A stretch of DNA of 64,000 bases from CAVQDV01 sp963711375 (GTDB lineage: Bacteria; Pseudomonadota; Gammaproteobacteria; Coxiellales; Coxiellaceae): the NCBI GenBank assembly GCA_963711375.1, contig CAVQDV010000005.1:62001-126000 (forward strand), given 5' to 3'. Positions within the stretch are counted from its first letter, which is position 1. Each line of letters starts with the position of its first letter. The translations under genes and the position numbers were made by a program. Below, piece by piece: positions 48,823-57,335 of this stretch. A model generated the notes under the pieces. It saw only the letters and a program-made list of their open reading frames with translations. It had not been told where the DNA came from and made no database searches.

Positions 48823-50553
48823 ATGCCGCACCAGGTTTTAGCCCGTCAATGGCGACCTCACCAATTTTCTGAAGTCGTTGGCCAAACACATGCTGTGCAG
48901 GCACTCACCCACGCGCTCGACCAAAATCGCCTTCATCATGCCTATTTATTTACCGGCACACGTGGCGTTGGAAAAACTACACTCGCCCGAATTATCGCAA
49001 AAGCGCTAAATTGCGAAAAAGGCGTGAGCTCCACTCCCTGCGGAACCTGCGAAAATTGCACCGAAATTGATGCCGGTCGTTTTCCTGATCTTTTTGAAAT
49101 TGATGCCGCCTCGCGAACCAAAGTCGAAGACACGCGGGAATTGCTTGATAATGTGCAATATTCTCCGGTAAAAGGCCGTTTTAAGATTTATCTTATCGAT
49201 GAAGTGCACATGCTTTCTGGGCACAGTTTTAATGCTCTATTAAAAACCTTGGAAGAGCCGCCTCAGCATGTGAAATTTTTATTGGCAACAACGGAAGCCC
49301 AAAAATTACCGGCCACGGTATTATCCCGCTGCTTGCAATTTCATCTATTGCAAATGCCGCCTAAGCAAATTGCCGAACATTTAGCGCATATTTTACATCA
49401 AGAAAAAATTCAGCATGATCCCGAAGCCTTGCTGTTGATTGGAAAAGCTGCTGACGGCAGTATGCGAGATGCCCTTAGCTTACTCGATCAAGCCATTGCC
49501 TTTGGTGATGGCCAAGTGCTTACACCATCCGTTAAAACGATGCTGGGCACTCTAGATGATCAGATCATTATTGACTTGCTCACGGCACTTGCTGATCAAG
49601 ATGGCTCCGCCCTCCTGCAGCATTCTGCACATCTGAATGATCAAGGCGCCAATTACTCACGGGCCTTGGCGGACATGCTTAATCTTCTCCACCACATTGC
49701 CATTATCCAAGTAGTGCCCGATTTTGAAAATGAGTTACTAGCTGATGCGACTCGGCAGCTGGCTAAACGGATTAGCCGAGAAGATACTCAACTTTATTAC
49801 CAGATCGCTCTTATTGGTCAAAAAGATATCCATAATGCCCCGTCGCCTCGTTGCGGCTTTGAAATGACTTTATTGCGCATGCTGGCTTTTGCACCTATTG
49901 GCGAAAACCCTATCCCACATACCGAGAAAGCGAATAATGGCGCAAATCTACCCTCTTCTACTTCCCGGGAAAAAGCGCTAAGAGAGATTGCTTCCGCTAC
50001 CTCTCAGGAGCGAAGTAGGATGGATATTCCCTCAACGGCTTCAAGGGGGAAGCCCTCCAGTGAAATCCCTTCCCCAGCTTCTCGGGAAAACACTGCCCAG
50101 GAGAGAATTTTAAAAGAAAACCATTTAAATCAAGCTAGTAACTCATCCAAAAGCCCTAATCCCCCTACCCCAAGCACCTGGCAGGAGATCTTTAAGCAAC
50201 TGAATCTTACTGGGGCAGTTCGTGCGCTAGCTGAACTTTGTCAATTAAAGTCTTTAAATAATGAGCATTTAAGGTTATCATTGGGTCCGAAGCACGAACC
50301 TTTGCTGCAAAAGAAGCACATCAAACGAATTGAAGAGGCCTTGCAGCAGCTACTGAATAAACCAATGATGGTGAGCATTGATGTCGAACCCTCTGACAGA
50401 AATGCCACTCCAGCAGGGCTAGCTGAACAAGAACGGCGAAATCAAAAGCAGCAGGCGGAGCATGCATTGCTAGCGGATTCGGCGGTTCAGAGGCTTATGC
50501 AAACTTTTGATGCCACGCTGATCAAAGAAAGCATAACCCCGGTCGAGGGTTAG
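48823..50553 (+). CDS. dnaX: DNA polymerase III tau/gamma subunit
   Basis: A 576-residue clamp-loader subunit. The AAA+ domain starts MPHQVLARQWRPHQFSEVVG, has the P-loop GTRGVGKT (45-52), the zinc knuckle C-x8-C-x2-C-x2-C in LNCEKGVSSTPCGTCENC, and the sensor KTLEEPPQHVKFLLATTE. The linker at about residues 384-430 is built of imperfect repeats of about 14 residues (S-R-E-K-x3-E-I-x-S), probably an expansion of repetitive DNA. The C-terminal tau part begins near WQEIFKQLNLTGA. No classical A-AAA-AAG slippery site is visible, so a gamma form by frameshift is not shown. It follows ffs. Confidence 0.95.
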   Translation: MPHQVLARQWRPHQFSEVVGQTHAVQALTHALDQNRLHHAYLFTGTRGVGKTTLARIIAKALNCEKGVSSTPCGTCENCTEIDAGRFPDLFEIDAASRTKVEDTRELLDNVQYSPVKGRFKIYLIDEVHMLSGHSFNALLKTLEEPPQHVKFLLATTEAQKLPATVLSRCLQFHLLQMPPKQIAEHLAHILHQEKIQHDPEALLLIGKAADGSMRDALSLLDQAIAFGDGQVLTPSVKTMLGTLDDQIIIDLLTALADQDGSALLQHSAHLNDQGANYSRALADMLNLLHHIAIIQVVPDFENELLADATRQLAKRISREDTQLYYQIALIGQKDIHNAPSPRCGFEMTLLRMLAFAPIGENPIPHTEKANNGANLPSSTSREKALREIASATSQERSRMDIPSTASRGKPSSEIPSPASRENTAQERILKENHLNQASNSSKSPNPPTPSTWQEIFKQLNLTGAVRALAELCQLKSLNNEHLRLSLGPKHEPLLQKKHIKRIEEALQQLLNKPMMVSIDVEPSDRNATPAGLAEQERRNQKQQAEHALLADSAVQRLMQTFDATLIKESITPVEG

Positions 50554-50578
50554 TGAAATTAACCAACTGGAGAAAATA

Positions 50579-50956
50579 ATGCCAACGTCTGACGACTTAT
50601 TGAGCGAAATAAAATCAAGCATTGCCGAAATGCAACAGCACATGCAAAGCACGTATTCGAATTTAGCCGAATTAAAATTAAGCGGCGAATCGAATGATAA
50701 AACCATTAAAATTATCATGTCGGCCACTTATCAATTTGAAGACATTGAATTTGATGAACGCGCCTTCCAAGGTGGCATAAAAGAATTTAAGTGGCGTTTG
50801 CGCGAAGCGTGGAAAGCTTTATCTGAAAATATTCAAAAAACCACGCAAGAGAAAACCATTGAGCTTTTAAAAGGCATGCAAATTCCTGAAGAAATTCGTA
50901 ATTTATCTCTTGAAGATAAAATGGCAGAAAATGGCGGCCAGACTGGTCAAAATTAA
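50579..50956 (+). CDS. YbaB/EbfC-like paralogue
   Basis: A 125-residue protein. An N-terminal helix and the patch TIKIIMSATYQFEDIEFDER resemble the strand-turn-strand of YbaB/EbfC (VKVxMxAxYEPxxVxIDDE), and the same region of the true ybaB is 0.9 kb downstream. The rest is helix rich (LREAWKALSENIQKTTQEKT). GGAGAAAATA precedes the ATG. A second, diverged nucleoid-associated protein in the dnaX-recR-ybaB group is unusual; the relationship is by eye only. Confidence 0.55.
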   Translation: MPTSDDLLSEIKSSIAEMQQHMQSTYSNLAELKLSGESNDKTIKIIMSATYQFEDIEFDERAFQGGIKEFKWRLREAWKALSENIQKTTQEKTIELLKGMQIPEEIRNLSLEDKMAENGGQTGQN

Positions 50957-50974
50957 TGTAGTAGGCGATAAGGA

Positions 50975-51577
50975 ATGTTTAGCCCACTAACAAAAGAATT
51001 GATTGAGCGCTTACAAAGCTTGCCAGGCGTTGGGCCGAAAACCGCACAACGCATGGCAATGCAATTGCTCGGAAAATCGGGGCGCGCAAAAGGTTTGGCC
51101 CTCGCGTTAAGCCTGCAAGAAACTTTGCGTGCCGTTGGTGAATGCAAAGCCTGTCGCGTTTTCACTGAGCATGAACTGTGTGAATTATGTGATAATCCTC
51201 GACGAAATCGAGCTCTAATTTGCATCGTGGAAACGGCGGCTGATTTAATGGCGATCGAACAAACCAATCGGTTTCGAGGCATTTATTTTGTTCTACAGGG
51301 CCATCTTTCTCCACTTGATGGCATTGGCCCACACGAAATTGGAATTCCGCTTTTACTAGAGCGAATGGCGAATGAAGCGATAGAAGAAATAGTGATCGCA
51401 ACAAATCCCACCATGGAAGGCAAAGCGACGGCGCATTATCTTGCGAAAGAATTAGCCGCGTTTAAAATTCACTGCACGCGGATCGCACATGGTGTTCCGA
51501 TGGGTGGTGAAATTGAATACTTAGATGGTGGTACGCTGGCGCTCGCACTTGAGGCCCGTTTACCGATTACTGAATAA
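50975..51577 (+). CDS. recR: Recombination mediator RecR
   Basis: A 200-residue protein of the RecFOR pathway that loads RecA at gaps. The helix-hairpin-helix (LPGVGPKTAQRMAMQLLGK), the zinc finger C-K-A-C...C-E-L-C-D-N-P-R-R and the Toprim domain (ALICIVETAADLMAIEQTNR; ATNPTMEGKATAHYLAKEL) are all complete. It starts with ATG 50975 after AAGGA. In most relatives ybaB precedes recR; here a YbaB-like gene precedes it and ybaB follows. Confidence 0.95.
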   Translation: MFSPLTKELIERLQSLPGVGPKTAQRMAMQLLGKSGRAKGLALALSLQETLRAVGECKACRVFTEHELCELCDNPRRNRALICIVETAADLMAIEQTNRFRGIYFVLQGHLSPLDGIGPHEIGIPLLLERMANEAIEEIVIATNPTMEGKATAHYLAKELAAFKIHCTRIAHGVPMGGEIEYLDGGTLALALEARLPITE

Positions 51578-51600
51578 AATTTTAGAACGAGGTGAAGACG

Positions 51601-51936
51601 ATGTTAGGTAATTTAGGAAAATTAGCAGGCGTAATGAAAAACGCAAAAAAAATTGAAGAAATGATGAATCAAGCCCAAGATGAATTATCCAAAATTATTG
51701 TTACCGGTGAAGCCGGCGCTGGAGCTGTAAAGGTAGAAATGACGGCAAAATATGAGCCCGTAAGCGTTACGATTGATGACGAAATCTTAAAAGAGCCTAA
51801 AGAAGTACTGCAAGATTTGGTTGCTGCAGCTGTTAGAGACGCCACAAAAAAAGCCACAGAAGAAACAAAATCTCGAATGATGGGTTTTGGCAACCTACTT
51901 GGCGGGGATTTTAGCGATATTCTTGGGGAAAAATGA
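51601..51936 (+). CDS. ybaB: Nucleoid-associated protein YbaB/EbfC
   Basis: A 111-residue DNA-binding protein: MLGNLGKLAGVMKNAKKIEE, then the core VKVEMTAKYEPVSVTIDDEI and the helix EVLQDLVAAAVRDATKKATE. The ATG at 51601 is preceded by GAGGTGAAGACG; the nine-base-earlier GTG is rejected. It binds DNA as a dimer and lies with dnaX and recR. Confidence 0.93.
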   Translation: MLGNLGKLAGVMKNAKKIEEMMNQAQDELSKIIVTGEAGAGAVKVEMTAKYEPVSVTIDDEILKEPKEVLQDLVAAAVRDATKKATEETKSRMMGFGNLLGGDFSDILGEK

Positions 51937-52008
51937 TTTGCCATTGCTTCCCCACATGTGTGCAAAATCTCTAAAAGTATCCTATAGTGAAACTAAGGCG
52001 GTGAGAAA

Positions 52009-52458
52009 ATGAAAATGCTTTGGTTAAGACTTTCTGCGTCTCTGTTGTTAATGTTTACATCCTGTTATGCAAGCGTTAGCATCATCCCGAAAGACTGTAA
52101 GATTTGCTTAAATAAAGATTGTTCGACTTCACAAGCCTGTAGTTTGTCTCAACCCTTAATGAATGCAAGCCCACCCGTTTCCTATAATGCTGGGGGCAGC
52201 TATAGTTGCGACCGCATTGAGGTCTATCTAGAGCTGGATGTAAAAGTTTCGGAACCGACAGAAGTGTCTTGTCGATGGACCCCTCCTCCCAATAAGCAAG
52301 TAGATAACGTTATTTTCACTTGGTCAAATAGTAATGGAAGTGATTGCACGAAGAATAATATTATTTTGCAGCCCAATCCAGATATTCCAAACACTGTTTA
52401 TATTTATGATCATTCGTGTTCAGGACCAACACTTCAATTTGAACCAGTCGGAAAATAA
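52009..52458 (+). CDS. Secreted cysteine-rich hypothetical protein
   Basis: A 149-residue protein with a Sec signal peptide (MKMLWLRLSASLLLMFTSCY, then AS; the C before Y-A-S-V is not a good lipobox). About nine cysteines in the mature part suggest several disulfides (KDCKICLNKDCSTSQACSLS; RIEVYLELDVKVSEPTEVSC). No family is recognised. It is probably periplasmic or released and follows ybaB in its own unit, ending in a hairpin. Confidence 0.65.
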   Translation: MKMLWLRLSASLLLMFTSCYASVSIIPKDCKICLNKDCSTSQACSLSQPLMNASPPVSYNAGGSYSCDRIEVYLELDVKVSEPTEVSCRWTPPPNKQVDNVIFTWSNSNGSDCTKNNIILQPNPDIPNTVYIYDHSCSGPTLQFEPVGK

Positions 52459-52482
52459 TCTAAGCCAGCGTTAATATCAGGA

Positions 52483-52510
52483 AGGAGTTCCCGCTTTAGC
52501 GGGAACTCCT
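52483..52510. terminator. Bidirectional hairpin
   Basis: AGGAGTTCCCGC at 52483-52494 and GCGGGAACTCCT at 52499-52510 pair perfectly around TTTA. It sits between the convergent secreted-protein gene and the permease gene and is a likely shared terminator, though the U-run is short. Confidence 0.65.
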
Positions 52511-52521
52511 GAATCTAAGCA

Positions 52522-53595
52522 CTATTCTAGAGCCACTTTAGGCCAATTTTTAAGAATTACATTAATCGCCGTTGCTAATGGAATAGCAAAAAATATTCCC
52601 CAAAAACCCCAAATTCCGCCGAAAATAATGACAGAAATTAAAATGACGATCGGGTGTAATTCCATCACTTCGGAAAATAATAAAGGCACCAGCACATTCG
52701 CATCGAGTGCAAAAATAACACCGAAAGCAATCATCGCATAAATAAATTCTGCCCCAAGTCCCCATTGCATTAAGGCAATAATTACTATCGGAATCGTGAC
52801 AATAATTCCGCCGATATAGGGAATTAATACGGAAACCCCTACAAGAGATCCGAGTAAAACACCATAAGGTAAACCAAAAAGTAAGAAAGTAAATGTCGTA
52901 ACTGAGCCTACAATCAACATTTCAATGACGCGCCCTTTCACATAAGCGCCAATTTTGTGATTCACTTCAGACCACACTTGCACCACTAAATTTCGATGTG
53001 AAGGCATATATTGCTCAAACCAATTTACGATAGGGCTTGCGTCTTTCAAAAAGAAAAAAACAAGCAAGGGAACCAAGACTAAATATAATATCACTTCAAA
53101 AACGCCAGGTATCGTTGCGAACGTATATTTTAAGAGTTCCTGGCCCAATTTTGCAGATTCATCCTGCGAAAAAGCCACAATACGTTGGAGCTGCGTCTGC
53201 GATAAAAGTGTCGGATAATTTTGGACTAATCCGTTGAACCATACCTGACTGTGATTAAAAGCTTTAGGGATTTCTGCCACTAAATTCACTAATTGCTTCC
53301 ATAATAAGGGGATAATATCCACCAATGCAAAAATGACTAGGCCTAAAAATAAAATGTAAACAATTAAAACAGAAACTAAATACGGAATTTTCCATCTCAC
53401 CAGTAAGTTCACGATCGGAAACAAAAGATAGGCGATTACAATACTGATGAGGGCCGGGAGCAATATTTTCCCAAAAAATTCCAGCACCAATAGACCTAAT
53501 ACTATCGTCATAAAGAGACTGACGGTATTAGGATCCGCAAAAATCCGCTGAAACCAACTTGAAATTGAGTGTAAAATTGGATTTTTAATGGTCAT
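52522..53595 (-). CDS. AI-2E (PerM) family permease
   Basis: A 357-residue inner-membrane protein with about eight helices. The family's N-terminal pair (SLFMTIVLGLLVLEFFGKIL, ISIVIAYLLFPIVNLLVRWK) is followed by a soluble middle and the C-terminal conserved LVGVSVLIPYIGGIIVTIPI and LVPLLFSEVMELHPIVILIS. Family members are thought to export small molecules. The start is ATG 53593-53595 (MTIKNPILH), not the longer frame overlapping ribH. It ends the riboflavin gene cluster at its 3' side, 8 bases from ribH. Confidence 0.9.
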   Translation of the reverse strand: MTIKNPILHSISSWFQRIFADPNTVSLFMTIVLGLLVLEFFGKILLPALISIVIAYLLFPIVNLLVRWKIPYLVSVLIVYILFLGLVIFALVDIIPLLWKQLVNLVAEIPKAFNHSQVWFNGLVQNYPTLLSQTQLQRIVAFSQDESAKLGQELLKYTFATIPGVFEVILYLVLVPLLVFFFLKDASPIVNWFEQYMPSHRNLVVQVWSEVNHKIGAYVKGRVIEMLIVGSVTTFTFLLFGLPYGVLLGSLVGVSVLIPYIGGIIVTIPIVIIALMQWGLGAEFIYAMIAFGVIFALDANVLVPLLFSEVMELHPIVILISVIIFGGIWGFWGIFFAIPLATAINVILKNWPKVALE

Positions 53596-53603
53596 GATAG
53601 CCC

Positions 53604-54029
53604 CTATATTTTTTTCATAAACTCCAGCATATCGAGTGTGGCATCGGCCCATTCTTGACCTTTATCACTATGAGTGCCATCAACTCGTGCTTGTGCGAGA
53701 GCCACATTTTGTGTGGTCAATACTCCAAAGATTACCGGAATATCATGTCTCAACGCAACCTTCATGCAGCCAAAGCTTACCATCTGGCAAACATAGTCAT
53801 AGTGATCGGTCTCGCCGTGTATCACGGCACCAATGCAAATTATCGCTGAAAAATTTTGTTTTTTGGCGAGTTGATTCGCGGCATAGGGCAATTCAACTGC
53901 TCCTGGCACGTGATAAATGGAGAGATCATTTTCCGAGAGGCCACGTTTCACTAATTGTTTGACGGTATTTTCTCGTAATTTTTCCGTGATGAACTCATTA
54001 AATTGACTTACAACGATCGCTATTTTCAT
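53604..54029 (-). CDS. ribH: Lumazine synthase
   Basis: A 141-residue enzyme that joins the ribityl-uracil and dihydroxybutanone phosphate to give lumazine, the penultimate riboflavin step. It contains VVSQFNEFITEKLRENTVKQ, VPGAVELPYAANQL and CIGAVIHGETDHYDYVCQ, with H in GETDHYDYV as the catalytic residue. It starts at ATG 54027-54029. It follows ribBA by 39 bases in the riboswitch-led unit. Confidence 0.95.
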   Translation of the reverse strand: MKIAIVVSQFNEFITEKLRENTVKQLVKRGLSENDLSIYHVPGAVELPYAANQLAKKQNFSAIICIGAVIHGETDHYDYVCQMVSFGCMKVALRHDIPVIFGVLTTQNVALAQARVDGTHSDKGQEWADATLDMLEFMKKI

Positions 54030-54068
54030 TGTTTTTTCCTTTTTTTAATATTACCCCTAACCATAGAC

Positions 54069-55208
54069 TTAATCCAAATGCCCTAATTTATTTTTCTTGG
54101 TTTGCAAATAATGCACATTTTCCTGGGAAGGCGGAATATTGAGTGGCACACGTTCTACTACATCAATCCCATAATGGCAAAGCTCGCTGATTTTCTGTGG
54201 ATTATTCGTCATTAGTCGTATTTTTGTCACATCCAGCATTCTCAAAATGTGGGAGGCAGCTGCATATTCGCGCAAATCGGCTAAAAATCCAAGTTCGTGA
54301 TTGGCCTCTACCGTATCCAAGCCCTGATCCTGCAAGGCATAAGCTTTAATTTTATTCGCTAAACCAATGCCTCGACCTTCTTGACGCAAATACAAAAGCA
54401 CACCGCCCTCCTTCCCGATTTTCTCCATAGCAACGTCTAATTGCTGACCACAATCACAGCGTAGGGAATGCAAAATATCCCCAGTAAAGCACTGTGAATG
54501 CAAACGCACCAAAGTCAATCGATTGGCATTAACGGGTTCGTTTATTAAGGCAATATGCTCGAGATTATCCTTTAAATTTCGATAAATTTGAATTTTAAAC
54601 TTGCCAAAGCGCGTGGGCAATTGTGCACAGGAAATTAATTCCAAAAGCGTTTCTTGCTCAATTCGGTACGTGATCAAGTCTTTCATACTGATCATTTTTA
54701 TATTATGTTTTTGGGAAAATTTCGTTAATTCTGGCAAACGAGACATGCTGCCATCGGGGTTCATCACCTCACAAATCGCCGCGGCAGGATGAAGACCGGC
54801 CAAGCGCATGAGATCTAAACTACCCTCAGTATGACCGTCTCGAGTTAACACACCTCCCTCGCGTCCACGAAGGGGAAATACGTGACCTGGCATTACAATA
54901 TCCTCTGCAGTAGAATTCGGATTAGCGGCCACCCGAATAGTATGCGCGCGATCGCTGGCTGAAATTCCCGTGGTAATTCCATTAGCGGCTTCAAAAGAAA
55001 TTCCAAAAGCCGTTTGCTGCTTATTTTTATTATTTTCCGTCATCATTGGAATTTGCAAACGCCGAAACGTTTCTGGCGTTAGTGGCATACAGATTAAACC
55101 ACCCGCTTCGCGAATCATAAAAGTGACATCTTCTGGTGTGATTTTTTCGGCAGCCATCACCAAATCACCCTCATTTTCTCTTTTCTCATCATCAATGAGA
55201 ATAATCAT
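54069..55208 (-). CDS. ribBA: Bifunctional DHBP synthase / GTP cyclohydrolase II
   Basis: A 379-residue (as annotated) fusion. The N-terminal RibB makes dihydroxybutanone phosphate (DDEKRENEGDLVMAAEKI; the glycine-rich RGREGGVLTRDGHTEGSLDL); the C-terminal RibA opens GTP (zinc cysteines in SQCFTGDILHSLRCDCGQQL; arginine in RQEGRGIGLANKIKAY). Homologues begin about 20 residues earlier. Those residues are present in the upstream frame (PIENALSDLKSGK) but lack a start codon. An ATG just before them (55263-55265 region) is out of phase by one base; see findings. The coding unit therefore probably reaches about 55264. Confidence 0.9.
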   Translation of the reverse strand: MIILIDDEKRENEGDLVMAAEKITPEDVTFMIREAGGLICMPLTPETFRRLQIPMMTENNKNKQQTAFGISFEAANGITTGISASDRAHTIRVAANPNSTAEDIVMPGHVFPLRGREGGVLTRDGHTEGSLDLMRLAGLHPAAAICEVMNPDGSMSRLPELTKFSQKHNIKMISMKDLITYRIEQETLLELISCAQLPTRFGKFKIQIYRNLKDNLEHIALINEPVNANRLTLVRLHSQCFTGDILHSLRCDCGQQLDVAMEKIGKEGGVLLYLRQEGRGIGLANKIKAYALQDQGLDTVEANHELGFLADLREYAAASHILRMLDVTKIRLMTNNPQKISELCHYGIDVVERVPLNIPPSQENVHYLQTKKNKLGHLD

Positions 55209-55260
55209 TTTCCCACTTTTTAAGTCCGAAAGTGCATTTTCGATCGGGAAAAAGGTGTTT

Positions 55261-55872
55261 TCATTGTAAGGCTCCCAAGTTGCTTAAATAATTTTGTACT
55301 TGTTGACTGATAATTTTGGCCATTGAATCATATTCAATATTGACGATAGAGCCAATTGTTAAGGCTGATAAATTCGTAATGGTCGCTGTGTGAGGAATAA
55401 TCATCACCGAAAATCCCGCGGGGATTTTTTCATTAATCGTTAAACTCACTCCATTAATGCAGATGCTGCCTTTGTGAATTATTAAATTTTGATGCTGAGA
55501 ACTAGAATCGGCGAATATAATTTCCGTAAATTCTTTATGCTCTATAATTTTGCTCACCTTAACCGTACTATCCACATGTCCAGTGACCCAGTGACCACCC
55601 AGTGCATCGCCGAGAATTAACGCCCGTTCCAGATTCACTTCTGAGCCTACGCGATAATGCAAAGCCAAGGTAAGGCGAATGGTTTCTGGTGATAATTGAA
55701 CGGCAAATTGGCCCTCTTTTGAATCGATGACGGTGAGACAAGCGCCATCAATCGAAATGCTTTCGCCCAATTTTAGTGCTGAAAATTGTGTGCTAATCCA
55801 AAATAAAAGACCTTCATCCAAGGGCAGGATGTTTGTAATTTTTCCAGTGTGATCGACTATGCCCGTAAACAT
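55261..55872 (-). CDS. ribE: Riboflavin synthase alpha subunit
   Basis: A 203-residue trimeric enzyme that dismutates two lumazines to riboflavin. Two similar barrels: MFTGIVDHTGKITNILPLDE with SISIDGACLTVIDSKEGQF; and HVDSTVKVSKIIEHKE with SICINGVSLTINEKIPAGFS. Each keeps the D/N-G-x-S/C-L-T motif. The gene is first after the FMN riboswitch, with GAGAGGAACAAA before its ATG. Its end (TGA at 55261-55263) overlaps the likely true start of ribBA, so the two are translationally linked. Confidence 0.95.
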   Translation of the reverse strand: MFTGIVDHTGKITNILPLDEGLLFWISTQFSALKLGESISIDGACLTVIDSKEGQFAVQLSPETIRLTLALHYRVGSEVNLERALILGDALGGHWVTGHVDSTVKVSKIIEHKEFTEIIFADSSSQHQNLIIHKGSICINGVSLTINEKIPAGFSVMIIPHTATITNLSALTIGSIVNIEYDSMAKIISQQVQNYLSNLGALQ

Positions 55873-55937
55873 TTTGTTCCTCTCGGTAATGTTCAGGGCG
55901 AAAACGACGTCTCAGGCATGCCTGGCATCAGATTTTT

Positions 55938-56107
55938 ACCTTCTTTCATCCGGACTCATTTACAAAAATGTAAAATTACCGTCGGCACTGGAATTGATAA
56001 ACGTTATCGCACCAGATCTGCTGACCCACAGCTTTCGCTGTAGCGCTTGCGGGCTCTCAGATAAATCTGACTACCGCCGGTGGGGAGTTCCACCCCGCCC
56101 TGAAGGT
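55938..56107 (-). promoter_or_regulatory. FMN riboswitch (RFN element)
   Basis: On the minus strand the conserved parts follow in order: CCTTCAGGGCGGGGTGGAAC, TCCCCACCGGCGGTA, AGCCCGCAAGCG, GATCTGGTG, CCAGTGCCGACGGT and AGTCCGGATGAAAGAAGG. P1 pairs CCTTC (56102-56106) with GAAGG (55939-55943). It lies in the leader of ribE-ribBA-ribH and should shut them down when FMN is plentiful. A CAGGCATGCCTG palindrome at about 55914-55925, downstream of it, may take part in the expression platform. Confidence 0.95.
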
Positions 56108-56174
56108 TACAAAAAATATAACATGACTTTCCTAAAAAAGCGACGCTCAGGTTAAGACACTAAAACAGGGACTT

Positions 56175-57266
56175 TTACGCACCAATGATGAGTTCCCACA
56201 CAACATCTTCGCCGCAATTAAACATTTTGGTCGAGACAGCGGATTTTCTAACATCAAATGAAGCTGGAAAAGCAGCCTTCGCCTCTTCGCCCAAGGTTTT
56301 GGGGGCCAAATAAATTAACGCTCGATGGATTAACTCTTGTTGGTAAAGTTGATAAAATAATTTCCCACCAGCTTCAACCCATAAATCGTGCATGCCATCT
56401 TGACCGACAATATCTAAAACGGTAGGCAAATCGAGACCTTCTTCCGTTTCATCGACACGAAACGAACGAACTCCATTTTTAGTTAGATCTTCGAGTTTTT
56501 TTTGAGACGCGTTTTGACCATAAAAAATTGTCACAGAAGCCGCTGTGGAAAAAACTTTTTCCAAACCACTGAGTCGTAAGTGTCGATCTAGAATATACAC
56601 GGGCTTAGCAAATGTTTCGGATAAGCGAACATTGAGGGCAGGATTATCGGCTAAAATGGTAGTGGCCGTTGTTAAAATGGCATCGCTTGTATAGCGATTT
56701 TCATGTGTTAAGCGCAAACATTCTGCACCTGTGATTTGCACTGGGCTGCCATCAGCGCTTGCAATTTTTCCATCTAAACTCAGCGCCAATTTTGCGCTCA
56801 CCCAGGGGCGACCATGATTGTGCCAATACTGATAGCTTCGATAAAACTCATCCACTTCTGATAATGGGCTATGCTCACAGGAAATCCCAGCCTCAATCAA
56901 GGCTGCCCGCCCTTTTCCAGAAACCATAGAATTGGGATCGGCGTAGGCATAAAAAACTTCTGCTATTTCGCGCTTTATAATCAAATCCGTGCAGGGTGGT
57001 GTCCGTCCAAAATGACAGCAAGGTTCAAGGGTAACATAGAGAGTAGCATCACGAGACTGTTCTTGAGTTAATTGACTTAGCGCCTCTACCTCGGCATGAG
57101 CCTTTCCAGCCTGCCAGTGCTTGCCAAGGGCTAGAATCTCTCCGTCTTTAACCACCACAGCCCCCACAGCCGGATTGGGCGCACAGAAGCCCCGCCGCGC
57201 CTTAGCCTCGGTTAGAGCTAATGTCAAGTAGTCAGTGGTCGAGAAATTTGTAACAAATTGTTTCAA
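56175..57266 (-). CDS. ribD: Pyrimidine deaminase/reductase RibD
   Basis: A 363-residue bifunctional enzyme. The N-terminal deaminase has the zinc ligands in GKAHAEVEAL (H-A-E) and LEPCCHFGRTPPCTDLI (P-C-x8-C); the C-terminal reductase starts near VSAKLALSLDGKIASADG. The start is a TTG at 57264-57266, followed by the family's D-Y-L-x-x-A-L-x-x-A; AAGGA lies about 11 bases upstream. It stands upstream of the riboswitch with its own promoter, so FMN would not repress it through that element. Its start region abuts a PmrA-like box of the divergent gene. Confidence 0.93.
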   Translation of the reverse strand: MKQFVTNFSTTDYLTLALTEAKARRGFCAPNPAVGAVVVKDGEILALGKHWQAGKAHAEVEALSQLTQEQSRDATLYVTLEPCCHFGRTPPCTDLIIKREIAEVFYAYADPNSMVSGKGRAALIEAGISCEHSPLSEVDEFYRSYQYWHNHGRPWVSAKLALSLDGKIASADGSPVQITGAECLRLTHENRYTSDAILTTATTILADNPALNVRLSETFAKPVYILDRHLRLSGLEKVFSTAASVTIFYGQNASQKKLEDLTKNGVRSFRVDETEEGLDLPTVLDIVGQDGMHDLWVEAGGKLFYQLYQQELIHRALIYLAPKTLGEEAKAAFPASFDVRKSAVSTKMFNCGEDVVWELIIGA

Positions 57267-57269
57267 AAT

Positions 57270-57301
57270 TTAATATTTCCTTAATATTTCTACCGTATAC
57301 T
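57270..57301 (+). promoter_or_regulatory. Consensus PmrA box and -10 of the phosphatase gene
   Basis: TTAATATTT occurs twice (57270-57278 and 57281-57289), an 11-base period matching the PmrA consensus cTTAATatT-N2-cTTAATatT. TATACT at 57296-57301 is the -10, six bases after the second half-site. The box overlaps the ribD ribosome site on the other strand. Confidence 0.8.
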
Positions 57302-57335
57302 AAATTTATAACACTACTCGTCTTGGAGCAAGGAA

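Noticed and set aside
49960..49985. Possible dnaX slippery site (G-GAA-AAA-GCG)
   Set aside because: Not the A-AAA-AAG heptamer, and no stem-loop or upstream Shine-Dalgarno could be confirmed by eye; no evidence for a frameshifted gamma form.
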